This document shows positions 34,444 to 42,269 of a stretch of 64,000 nt of DNA, piece by piece (the first letter of the stretch is position 1; every line of letters starts with the position of its first letter). A program made the position numbers and the translations under genes. This DNA is from Cobetia sp. L2A1 (GTDB taxonomy: Bacteria > Pseudomonadota > Gammaproteobacteria > Pseudomonadales > Halomonadaceae). Location of the stretch: NCBI RefSeq assembly GCF_009796845.1, contig NZ_CP047025.1:2108001-2172000 (forward strand), written 5' to 3'. The notes under the pieces are model-generated. The model was not told where the DNA came from, searched no databases, and saw only the letters and a program-made list of their open reading frames with translations.

Positions 34444-35940
34444 TCACTCGCCCCGCTTCTCCATGGCATTCGTGGAAGCGGGGCTGCTGCGCAACCGAAC
34501 ATCGCGCAGCTTCAGTACCGTCTCAAGAGTACGCCGTAGACGTGCCGCCTCGCTGACCAGACTGTCGCCAGACAACATGCCCACGCCAAGCACCAACCCT
34601 CGTCGCAAATCCGTCTCACTGCATACCATGCTCAACGGCCGCACGATGAGATGCTCCTTCATCAATAACTGCGCCACACGCTGGTCATCAATGTCTTGTG
34701 CAAACTGCAAGCACAGACTGATGCCACGTGAGGGCGGCGATACACTGAACACACCCTTCACCTGACACAACTGGTCATGTACGACCTGCTGACGTCCCAG
34801 ATAATCACGCTGAATGCGCTGGTACCAGCCATCGAGATCGCCATCGGCGATGAATTGCGCCAGCACCGCCTGATCCAGCATGCGGCCCTCACGGAAGACT
34901 TCACTGCGCAGCCGATTCATCGGACCCGCCAGTGAGCGCGGGACCACCAGATACCCCAGCCGCAAGCCCGGGAACATCAGCTTGGAGAAGGACCCGACGA
35001 GCAAGCGATTATCCGAATCCGGGTCAAACAGCAGTTCATCGCAATCATCGCCACTGAACTCATAATCATCCTCAAGGATATAGGCCGGCTGAGATGCCTC
35101 ACAGAGTGCCAGCTTGTCTTCGCGGGAGGTGGGGACACTCAAGGGGTAGTGGTGTGAGCCAGTGAAATACGCCATCTGCACGGGCACACGTGGCAAGGCT
35201 GCCAGCTCATGTCCATTTTCGGGACACCACGGTATCAAGTCTGTCTCCATCCCAGCCGCCAGAAAGACATTGCGCGCCCCCCAGTAACACGGTGATTCCA
35301 TCACGACGCGCTGCCCAACATCGGCCAGCGCCAAGGCACACAGTTCGATGCCGTGGTGAGTGCCCTCGGTGATGATGATCTGCTGAGTATCACAATCAAT
35401 ATTGCGCCAGCGGCGTAGAAAATCCCGTATCTCACGCTTCAGCGGACCATAGCCGCCACTGGAATACGAAAGTAGTAGTGCGTTGTGCGGCACCGTGACA
35501 CTGGCATACAACTGGCGCCATTTACGCATCGGAAAACGCGCGATATCGGGGATACCCGGCACGAAGGCGCCGCTTTGAATCAGGCTGGCCCCCTGACCGC
35601 CCAGTACCCTGCGCGCACGTGTCGACAACGGCAGTGGCGTGATGACAGCCGTCTGTGGTGCCAGACGTTGCGGATGATGCGGCCGTCGTGTCCAGGTGCC
35701 CTGTCCATGACCGGTATGCAGATAACCTTCTGATATTAGTGACTTGATCGCCAGTGCGAGCGTATTTCTCGCCACCCCCAATGCCACACACAGACTGCGA
35801 TGCGCTGGCAGTCTCGCACCCACTGGCCAGTCATGACGAATGACTTCCAGGAGCGCTTGCTCCACCCGGACCTGCTTGCCAAGGGTCTGAGACTGACGCA
35901 TATAGCGCTCGATCAGCGGAGCGAGTGTCACCTGATCCAT
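34444..35940 (-). CDS. gabR: MocR/GabR-family regulator (GntR wHTH fused to aminotransferase domain)
   Basis: This regulator senses a PLP-linked amino acid, in this setting probably GABA. The ATG at 35940 (MDQVTLAPLIERYMRQ) has AGGAG seven bases upstream; in-frame codons reach 36021 but start with TTG. It is 498 residues. Residues about 20-85 are the GntR winged helix (RLPAHRSLCVALGVARNTLA, TGHGQGTW wing). The remainder is a class I aminotransferase fold with the PLP-lysine motif LLVGSFSKLMFPGLRLGY and the YILEDDYEFSGD segment. It is divergent from an amino-acid permease followed by gabD and gabT, and a two-copy direct repeat lies between them, which supports the GabR name. Confidence 0.88.
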   Translation of the reverse strand: MDQVTLAPLIERYMRQSQTLGKQVRVEQALLEVIRHDWPVGARLPAHRSLCVALGVARNTLALAIKSLISEGYLHTGHGQGTWTRRPHHPQRLAPQTAVITPLPLSTRARRVLGGQGASLIQSGAFVPGIPDIARFPMRKWRQLYASVTVPHNALLLSYSSGGYGPLKREIRDFLRRWRNIDCDTQQIIITEGTHHGIELCALALADVGQRVVMESPCYWGARNVFLAAGMETDLIPWCPENGHELAALPRVPVQMAYFTGSHHYPLSVPTSREDKLALCEASQPAYILEDDYEFSGDDCDELLFDPDSDNRLLVGSFSKLMFPGLRLGYLVVPRSLAGPMNRLRSEVFREGRMLDQAVLAQFIADGDLDGWYQRIQRDYLGRQQVVHDQLCQVKGVFSVSPPSRGISLCLQFAQDIDDQRVAQLLMKEHLIVRPLSMVCSETDLRRGLVLGVGMLSGDSLVSEAARLRRTLETVLKLRDVRLRSSPASTNAMEKRGE

Positions 35941-36019
35941 ATCAATACTCCTGATCGCAGGGGTCGGTCGCTCTACGACCAAGGGGGTAGGCAACGTAGG
36001 ATTATCCGACGGCGACTTC

Positions 36020-36050
36020 AAGTGGTCTAGTCAAAAGAATAATTGGTCCA
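36020..36050. promoter_or_regulatory. Direct repeat, probable GabR binding site
   Basis: AAGTGGTCTA (36020-36029) and AATTGGTCCA (36041-36050) share 8 of 10 bases and are spaced 21 bp, two helical turns. MocR-family regulators such as GabR and PdxR bind direct repeats of this kind in divergent promoters. Confidence 0.65.
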
Positions 36051-36192
36051 TTCGCAGACAGTAAAACCACTGCTAGCGTGTCTTTCAAGCGCCGCAGATA
36101 AAGTGTCTCCCCCGGACAGGTAGCGAGAGCGACGTTAGCTCGCACACTGCGTCGTTCTATAACAACTTCCAAAAGCATTCGGATGACTATTC

Positions 36193-37617
36193 ATGAGCAA
36201 CACTTCTCCTCCTGCACAACAACTTGTCAGAGTATTGGCCCGTGGTGATGTATTGGCACTGGCCTTCGGGGCCATGGTCGGCTGGGGCTGGATTGTCCTC
36301 ACCGGTGGCATGATAAGAGACGCCGGTAGCATGGGGGCCATCATCGCCTTCATCATTGGTGGTACTGCCGTTGTACTGATTGGACTGACCTACGCCGAAC
36401 TGGCCGCTGCCATGCCGAAGGTTGGCGGTGAACACGTCTATAGCTATCGTGCGATGGGCCACTTTGCATCGTTCATCTGCACCTGGACCATCATCCTCGG
36501 CTATCTCAGCGTGGTGTCGTTTGAAGCGGTAGCGCTGCCGACGGTCATCGAGAATCTGGCACCCAACTACGCGATTGGCCACATGTGGACCATCGCGGGC
36601 TGGGACGTGAAGGCTACCTGGGTTGCCGTTGGTGTCGGTGGTTCACTGGCCATGATGGCCATCAACTACGTCGGCATCACTACCGCGGCACTGCTGCAGA
36701 AAGTCGTGACCGGCATCATCCTCATCGCGGGAGTGTTGTTCGTGACCGGCGCGCTGTTTGAAGGTGACGTCGCCAACATGACACCGCTGTTCACTCAATC
36801 TGACGGTGGCGTGACCGCCGGTATCATTGCCGTACTGGTGCTGGTGCCTTTCCTGTTCGTCGGCTTCGACGTCATCCCGCAGGCCGCCGAGGAGATCAAT
36901 CTGCCCTACAACGCCATCGGCAAAGTGCTGATGATGTCGGTCGTGCTAGCCGTGGTCTGGTATGCACTGATCATTCTGGCTACCAGCATGTCACTCGATC
37001 AGGAAGCGCTGAATCAGAGCAACCTGAGCGTGCCGGATGCCATGGGATCACTCTTCAACTCGCCGTGGGCCAGCAAGCTGATGATCCTCGCGGGTATCGC
37101 CGGCATCATCACCAGCTGGAATGCCTTCTACATCGGCGGTTCACGTGCCATCTACGCACTCGCTCATGCCGGCATGTTGCCTGCCGCACTCGGCAAGCTG
37201 CACCCGAAACACAAGACCCCGACCAACGCCGTGCTGCTGATCGGCCTGCTGTCCTGCATCGCGCCATTCTTCGGACGCCCGGCACTGGTCTGGATCGTCG
37301 ACGCCGGTGGCCTGGGCATCGTCATCGCCTATCTGTTCGTCGCACTGTCCTTCGTGATTCTGCGCGTCCGTGAGCCGAACATGCCGCGTCCGTTCCGCGT
37401 CAAGAATGGCATGGTGTGTGGCGTGCTCGCCGTGATTCTGTCCTTCGCCATGGCCTGTCTGTACCTGCCGGGCAGTCCGTCTGCCCTGACCGGCACCGAA
37501 TGGTTGATCTTCGGTGGCTGGATGATGCTTGGCCTGGTGATGTACGCCATCGCCCTCAAGCAATACGGCCGCGACTATAGTGATCGCATCATGAAACCGT
37601 CCTTCGTCGACGAGTGA
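36193..37617 (+). CDS. APC-family amino acid permease, probable GABA uptake
   Basis: This is a 474-residue inner-membrane amino acid/polyamine/organocation permease with about twelve hydrophobic segments. Family features include GDVLALAFGAMVGWGWIVLT at TM1, whose unwound glycine motif binds the substrate amine and carboxylate, and LVPFLFVGFDVIPQAAEEIN in the TM6 region. It is the first gene after the divergent GabR-type regulator and is followed by gabD and gabT. Import of GABA or a close amine is therefore a contextual inference, and sequence alone would also fit other amino acids or putrescine. Confidence 0.85.
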   Translation: MSNTSPPAQQLVRVLARGDVLALAFGAMVGWGWIVLTGGMIRDAGSMGAIIAFIIGGTAVVLIGLTYAELAAAMPKVGGEHVYSYRAMGHFASFICTWTIILGYLSVVSFEAVALPTVIENLAPNYAIGHMWTIAGWDVKATWVAVGVGGSLAMMAINYVGITTAALLQKVVTGIILIAGVLFVTGALFEGDVANMTPLFTQSDGGVTAGIIAVLVLVPFLFVGFDVIPQAAEEINLPYNAIGKVLMMSVVLAVVWYALIILATSMSLDQEALNQSNLSVPDAMGSLFNSPWASKLMILAGIAGIITSWNAFYIGGSRAIYALAHAGMLPAALGKLHPKHKTPTNAVLLIGLLSCIAPFFGRPALVWIVDAGGLGIVIAYLFVALSFVILRVREPNMPRPFRVKNGMVCGVLAVILSFAMACLYLPGSPSALTGTEWLIFGGWMMLGLVMYAIALKQYGRDYSDRIMKPSFVDE

Positions 37618-37719
37618 GTCTGTCCTGCTTGCTCGCCCTGCACGTCCCTGCAAGACGTTTCCCCATGTACAACGCCAGCGCTTGAACGCCAAGCACTCAT
37701 GACGCAAGAGGAGCTTCAC

Positions 37720-39201
37720 ATGTCCCATACCGCAGTCGAGATGTCCGCCTTCCTGAAACGCTATGTCGGTGACGGTATCTTCGTTCCCGCACTGATCGGT
37801 GCAGAGCGACGCGAGACCGGCACCACCTTCGATGTCACCAATCCGGCCACGGGCGAGCTGTTGGCGCGTGTCGCTGAAGTCAGTGCCGATGACACGCGTG
37901 ATGCCGTGGCCGCCGCCGATCTGGCCGGCCAGGCGTGGAAGAAGGTGCCGGTCAAGGAGCGTTCTGCGCTGCTGCGTCGCTGGTTTGATCTGGTACTGGC
38001 ACATCGTGAAGACCTCGCTCAGCTGATGACGCTGGAACAGGGCAAGCCGCTGGCCGAAGCGCGTGGCGAAGTGACCTATGGCGCCTCGTTTATCGAGTTC
38101 TTCGCTGAAGAAGCCAAGCGCATGGCCGGTGAAACGCTGCCGTCCCACGGGGCGGACAAGCGCCTGATGGTATTGCGTGAGCCTATCGGTGTCGTCGCGG
38201 CCATCACGCCGTGGAACTTCCCGCTGGCGATGATCACCCGCAAGTGTGCACCGGCCATCGCGGCGGGCTGCTCGGTGGTCATCAAGCCGGCGGAAGCGAC
38301 GCCGCTGACCGCACTGGCGCTGGCGGATCTCGCCCTGGAAGCCGGCCTGCCGCCGGGCCTGATCAGCGTCGTCACTGCCATGAAGCCGATCGCCATCGGT
38401 GAAGTGCTGACCACCGATCCCCGCATTCGCAAGGTGTCCTTCACTGGGTCCACGCCGGTGGGCAAGTTGCTGATGGCGCAGTGTGCCTCGACCGTCAAGA
38501 AGACCGCGATGGAGCTGGGCGGCAACGCACCGTTCATCGTCTTCGATGATGCTGATGTCGATGCGGCGGTTGAGGGCGCTATCGTTTCCAAGTTCCGCAA
38601 TGCCGGTCAGACCTGTGTCTGCACCAATCGCTTCCTCGTCCAGGACGGCGTGTATGACGCCTTCGTCGAGAAACTGGCCGCACGTGTCGCCGCCATGCAG
38701 GTTGGCGATGGCCTGGTGGATGGCAACACGATCGGCCCGCTGATCAATGATGCCGCCGTCAGCAAGGTGCAGCGCCATATCGACGATGCCGTCGACAAGG
38801 GTGCACGCCTGGTGTGTGGTGGCAAGCAGCATGCGCTGGGTCACAGCTTCTTCGAGCCAACCGTACTGGCTGATGTCACCACCGACATGCTCGTCGCGGA
38901 TGAAGAAACGTTTGGCCCGCTGGCGCCGATTTTCCGCTTCCACAAGGACGAAGAGGCCATCGCGATGGCCAATGACACGCCCTTCGGTCTGGCAGCCTAC
39001 TTCTATGCCAATGACTACCGTCGTATCTGGCACACGCTGGAAGCACTGGAATACGGCATGGTCGGCGTCAATGAAGGCCTGATTTCCACTGAGCTGGCCC
39101 CCTTCGGTGGCATCAAGGAATCCGGACTGGGTCGCGAAGGCTCGCACCATGGCCTGGAAGAGTTCACCGAGCTGAAGTACGTCTGCATCGGCGGCCTCTA
39201 A
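37720..39201 (+). CDS. gabD: Succinate-semialdehyde dehydrogenase
   Basis: This enzyme oxidises succinate semialdehyde to succinate with NAD(P)+, the second step of GABA breakdown in the cytoplasm. It is 493 residues from the ATG at 37720, with AAGAGGAG upstream; a start at 37699 is less likely. ALDH motifs are all present: VVAAITPWNFPLAMITRKCA (cofactor), the general base in MELGGNAPFIVF and the catalytic Cys in GQTCVCTNRF (near residue 290). It sits between the permease and gabT, the order expected of a gab operon. The gap to gabT is 118 bp. Confidence 0.94.
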   Translation: MSHTAVEMSAFLKRYVGDGIFVPALIGAERRETGTTFDVTNPATGELLARVAEVSADDTRDAVAAADLAGQAWKKVPVKERSALLRRWFDLVLAHREDLAQLMTLEQGKPLAEARGEVTYGASFIEFFAEEAKRMAGETLPSHGADKRLMVLREPIGVVAAITPWNFPLAMITRKCAPAIAAGCSVVIKPAEATPLTALALADLALEAGLPPGLISVVTAMKPIAIGEVLTTDPRIRKVSFTGSTPVGKLLMAQCASTVKKTAMELGGNAPFIVFDDADVDAAVEGAIVSKFRNAGQTCVCTNRFLVQDGVYDAFVEKLAARVAAMQVGDGLVDGNTIGPLINDAAVSKVQRHIDDAVDKGARLVCGGKQHALGHSFFEPTVLADVTTDMLVADEETFGPLAPIFRFHKDEEAIAMANDTPFGLAAYFYANDYRRIWHTLEALEYGMVGVNEGLISTELAPFGGIKESGLGREGSHHGLEEFTELKYVCIGGL

Positions 39202-39319
39202 GACGGCCTGTTCTCGAGTGGTAGACGTCACGAGACATTCCCCGCACGCCAGGGCGTGCGGGCCCAAGACAACGAAAAGGCAGGCAGTGATCCTGCCCGA
39301 AGACTTTCAGGAGAATGAC

Positions 39320-40615
39320 ATGAGCACCGATACCACCAACGGCCTGAGCAACGCACAGCTCGACGTCCTCAAGCACAAGTACGTCGCCAAGGGTGCCGTG
39401 ACTGCCACACCACAGTTCGCCGATACCGCGCTTAACGCTGAAATCTGGGATGCCGACGGCACGCGCTGGATCGACTTCGCCGGCGGCATTGGCGTGCTGA
39501 ATCTGGGTCACCGTCACCCGAAGATCGTCGCCGCCGTCAAGGCACAGCTCGACAAGGTCATGCATACCGCCGCCGGCGTCATCTCCTACGCGCCGTACGT
39601 GCTGCTGAGCCAGAAGCTTGCCGAGCTGACGCCGGTGCGTGGCCCGGAGCGCAAGACGCTGCTGGTCAACTCTGGTGCGGAAGCGGTCGAGAACGCCATC
39701 AAGATCGCGCGTGCTGCCACTGGCCGTAGCGGTGTCATCACTTTCGACGGCGCCTTCCACGGCCGCACCATGATGACGCTGGCGATGACCGGCAAGGTAT
39801 TGCCGTACAAGAATGACTTCGGCCCGATGCCGGGCGATATCTTTCGTGCGCCCTACCCGAATCCGATTCACGGCATCAGCGAAGAAGCGTCACTCAACGC
39901 GATCCATACCCTGTTCAAGACCGATATCGCGCCGCACCGCACCGCCGCCATCGTCATCGAGCCGGTGCAGGGTGAAGGCGGTTTCTACATCGCCTCGCCG
40001 ACCTACCTCAAGGCGCTACGTGCGCTGTGTGACGAGCACGGCATCCTGTTGATCGCCGACGAAGTGCAGTCCGGCTTCGCGCGTACCGGCAAGCTGTTCG
40101 CGATGGAGCACAGCGGTGTCGAAGCCGACATCATGACCATGGCCAAGAGTCTCGCCAACGGCATGCCGCTATCCGCTGTCGTCGGTACTGCCGCACTGAT
40201 GGATGCATCTGGCCCCGGCTCGCTCGGCGGCACCTACAGTGGTAACCCGCTGTCCTGCGCCGCGGCACTGGCCGTCATCGACGTCATCCGTGAAGAGAAT
40301 ATCCTCGAGCGCAGCACTCAGATGGGCGAGCTGTTGGCAGCACGTTTCGCCAGCTGGCAAGCGCGCTTCACCCACGTCGCTCACTCGCGCAATCTGGGGT
40401 CCATGGCAGCGTTCGAACTGGTCGATGCCGATGGCAAGCCGGATCCGGCGGCCACTGTTGCCGTATGCGCCAAGGCCAAGGAACTGGGCCTGATTCTGCT
40501 GTCGTGTGGCTTCTACTCCAACACCATCCGCGTGCTGGTGCCGCTGACCGTCGAGCCAGAAGTGCTCGAGGAAGGCCTCACTATCATCGAGAAAGCGCTG
40601 GAAAGCCTCGCCTGA
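39320..40615 (+). CDS. gabT: 4-aminobutyrate aminotransferase
   Basis: This enzyme transfers the amino group of GABA to 2-oxoglutarate, giving succinate semialdehyde and glutamate. It is 431 residues from the ATG at 39320, with CAGGAG ten bases upstream; the frame open from 39218 is gap sequence. Class III aminotransferase motifs are clear: VNSGAEAVENAIKIARAATG (PLP phosphate), the LLIADEVQSGFARTGKLFA Asp and the PLP-binding Lys in MTMAKSLANGMPLSAVVG. Together with gabD it forms a full GABA-to-succinate path. A UUCG-loop terminator follows. Confidence 0.94.
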   Translation: MSTDTTNGLSNAQLDVLKHKYVAKGAVTATPQFADTALNAEIWDADGTRWIDFAGGIGVLNLGHRHPKIVAAVKAQLDKVMHTAAGVISYAPYVLLSQKLAELTPVRGPERKTLLVNSGAEAVENAIKIARAATGRSGVITFDGAFHGRTMMTLAMTGKVLPYKNDFGPMPGDIFRAPYPNPIHGISEEASLNAIHTLFKTDIAPHRTAAIVIEPVQGEGGFYIASPTYLKALRALCDEHGILLIADEVQSGFARTGKLFAMEHSGVEADIMTMAKSLANGMPLSAVVGTAALMDASGPGSLGGTYSGNPLSCAAALAVIDVIREENILERSTQMGELLAARFASWQARFTHVAHSRNLGSMAAFELVDADGKPDPAATVAVCAKAKELGLILLSCGFYSNTIRVLVPLTVEPEVLEEGLTIIEKALESLA

Positions 40616-40662
40616 TCCATTGCCTGTTACAAGGCAATCGCGCAAGACAAACGTGTGAAGAC

Positions 40663-40686
40663 AACGGTCACCTTCGGGTGGCCGTT
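40663..40686 (+). terminator. Terminator of the gab operon
   Basis: A 10-bp stem AACGGTCACC / GGTGGCCGTT capped by a stable TTCG tetraloop, followed by a T-rich stretch (CTTCATTTTC). Confidence 0.85.
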
Positions 40687-40854
40687 CTTCATTTTCGCCA
40701 TACGGGAATGACAAGAGTCGCTCTCTCGCACTGTCTTCGTGATACCGCCACCCAACCGCGCTATCGTCCAGACAACTGACGCGCTATGATGAGTGATCGC
40801 TCAATAAAGTATTTGAATTATTGCTTACTTCTCTCTCAATCAGTGGAGATATCG

Positions 40855-41505
40855 ATGTCACAACTCGACATTCAAGTCGCCTACGACGTGGTCTGCCCAT
40901 GGTGCTGGATCGGCAAGCGCCATCTGGATGAGGCCATCGCGCAGCTGGAGTTCAAGGATGAGATCAGCGTCAGCTATCTGCCCTTCCAGCTCAATCCGCA
41001 TGTGCCGCGTGAAGGCATGGCGCGTGCTGATTACCGTCGCCAGAAGTTCGGCAGTGTCGAGCGCGGCGCGGAGCTGGATGCTCAGGTGGCGCAAAGCGGC
41101 GCGCAGAGCGGTGTTACCTTCCGTCACTCGCTGATGCAGCGTACACCCAACTCCACTGATGCCCAGCGTGTCGTCTGGCGTCAGCAGTCGGCAGGCCTGC
41201 CGGAACGCCCGTTGCTGGAGGCATTGTTTGTCGCCTACTTCCACGACGGCAAGGACGTGGGAGATAAGCAGGTACTGGCCGAGATCGCCAGCCAACACGA
41301 TGACAATCTAAGCGTCGAGCAGGCACTCGCCTTCCTGCAATCCCCTGAAGGTGAGCAGGATGTCGCTGGCCAGCAGGAAGCGCTGCGCGAAGCCGGCATT
41401 CAGTCCGTGCCCAGCACCATCGTCGGCAAGTTCTACGTACCGGGCGCACAGCCGGTGGAAGTATTGGTGCAGATGCTGACAGAGGCTCGCGAGCAGCAGG
41501 TATAA
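40855..41505 (+). CDS. DsbA-family oxidoreductase, FrnE-like
   Basis: This is a thioredoxin-fold disulfide oxidoreductase of 216 residues without a signal peptide, so cytoplasmic. The ATG at 40855 has GTGGAG upstream, and a frame open from 40786 is rejected. The active site is CPWC at Cys14 and Cys17 (VVCPWCWIGKRHL). The cis-Pro region is AGIQSVPSTIVGKFYVPGAQ near the C-terminus, the FrnE/2-hydroxychromene isomerase-like pattern. It is alone and convergent with a TetR gene, sharing a terminator. The target is unknown. Confidence 0.88.
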   Translation: MSQLDIQVAYDVVCPWCWIGKRHLDEAIAQLEFKDEISVSYLPFQLNPHVPREGMARADYRRQKFGSVERGAELDAQVAQSGAQSGVTFRHSLMQRTPNSTDAQRVVWRQQSAGLPERPLLEALFVAYFHDGKDVGDKQVLAEIASQHDDNLSVEQALAFLQSPEGEQDVAGQQEALREAGIQSVPSTIVGKFYVPGAQPVEVLVQMLTEAREQQV

Positions 41506-41527
41506 AGAGGGAATGACACGCTAGAAA

Positions 41528-41552
41528 AAACACGCCTGTTGCAGGCGTGTTT
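41528..41552. terminator. Bidirectional terminator between frnE-like and tetR-like genes
   Basis: An 11-bp stem AAACACGCCTG / CAGGCGTGTTT, loop TTG, flanked by A and T tracts. Confidence 0.9.
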
Positions 41553-42204
41553 ATTTGTCTTGCTCAGGCTTGTGAGGCGCCTGCCATTGTTTGCGTATTG
41601 TGTCGATATACAGGGAAAAGTCGTGAGACATGTCTTTATAATCTGTATTCGATAACCATTGAATCTGCAGTCCATCCATGACTGCCATGATAGTTCTGGC
41701 AATGGATTCAACAGGTGCATTAGCATCGATAAGCCCATCACTCTTGGCTTCATTCAAGGCCTGACATATCGCCTCAGAGAAAGTTTGATGATGTTCCAGG
41801 AGCCAATGATTGGCGGGGTGATCAATATCTACAGCCTCACCAGAAAGCGTAGTGAACAGTTTGACAATACTTTTTTTGCTTTGGTTATGCTCAACCAGGA
41901 ATACCAGATTTTCGATATAGTGCCACCCGCGTGCACGAGTTCCGGCTAGATCAATCTTTAGCCAGTCATGGGAATCACGACGTGCCATGACTGCGTTCAA
42001 CAATGCATTCTTGTTGGGAAAATGATGTAACAAGCCTGTCTGACTCAAACCAGCCCCTCTGGCGATCGTCGTCATGGCAGTACTTCTATATCCATCGCGA
42101 GAAAATATGTCAGTTGCGACTTCCAGAATCCTTTCACGTCGAGCGTCGCTATCGGTATTGCGCGGCCGTCCGACGGTTCTGCGACCATTCACGGAAGAAT
42201 TCAT
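41551..42204 (-). CDS. TetR/AcrR-family transcriptional regulator
   Basis: This is a 217-residue regulator. The N-terminal DNA-binding domain is clear at residues about 22-68: RILEVATDIFSRDGYRSTAM, TTIARGAGLSQTGLLHHFPN. The C-terminal part is a TetR ligand domain (KLFTTLSGEAVDIDHPANHW), which resembles the BetI/PfmR-like group. It lies downstream of the GH3 and MFS genes in the same direction, separated by a terminator, and a TetR-type operator lies before that operon. Control of sugar import is therefore likely but is inferred from position only. Confidence 0.85.
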   Translation of the reverse strand: MNSSVNGRRTVGRPRNTDSDARRERILEVATDIFSRDGYRSTAMTTIARGAGLSQTGLLHHFPNKNALLNAVMARRDSHDWLKIDLAGTRARGWHYIENLVFLVEHNQSKKSIVKLFTTLSGEAVDIDHPANHWLLEHHQTFSEAICQALNEAKSDGLIDANAPVESIARTIMAVMDGLQIQWLSNTDYKDMSHDFSLYIDTIRKQWQAPHKPEQDK

Positions 42205-42222
42205 CTTGTAAACTCTTGTTAT

Positions 42223-42254
42223 GAAAAGGAGGTAGCTGTCGCCACCTCCTTTTC
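42223..42254 (-). terminator. Terminator of the GH3 gene
   Basis: An 11-bp stem GAAAAGGAGGT / ACCTCCTTTTC just past the GH3 stop, with T4 on the minus strand. It limits read-through into the tetR-like gene. Confidence 0.85.
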
Positions 42255-42269
42255 AACTTACTTAGTTTC

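Noticed and set aside
37141..39267. 708-codon open frame antisense to gabD
   Set aside because: It covers the gabD coding strand in reverse; high GC and third-position bias keep it open. Its translation has no recognisable domain and gabD is certain.
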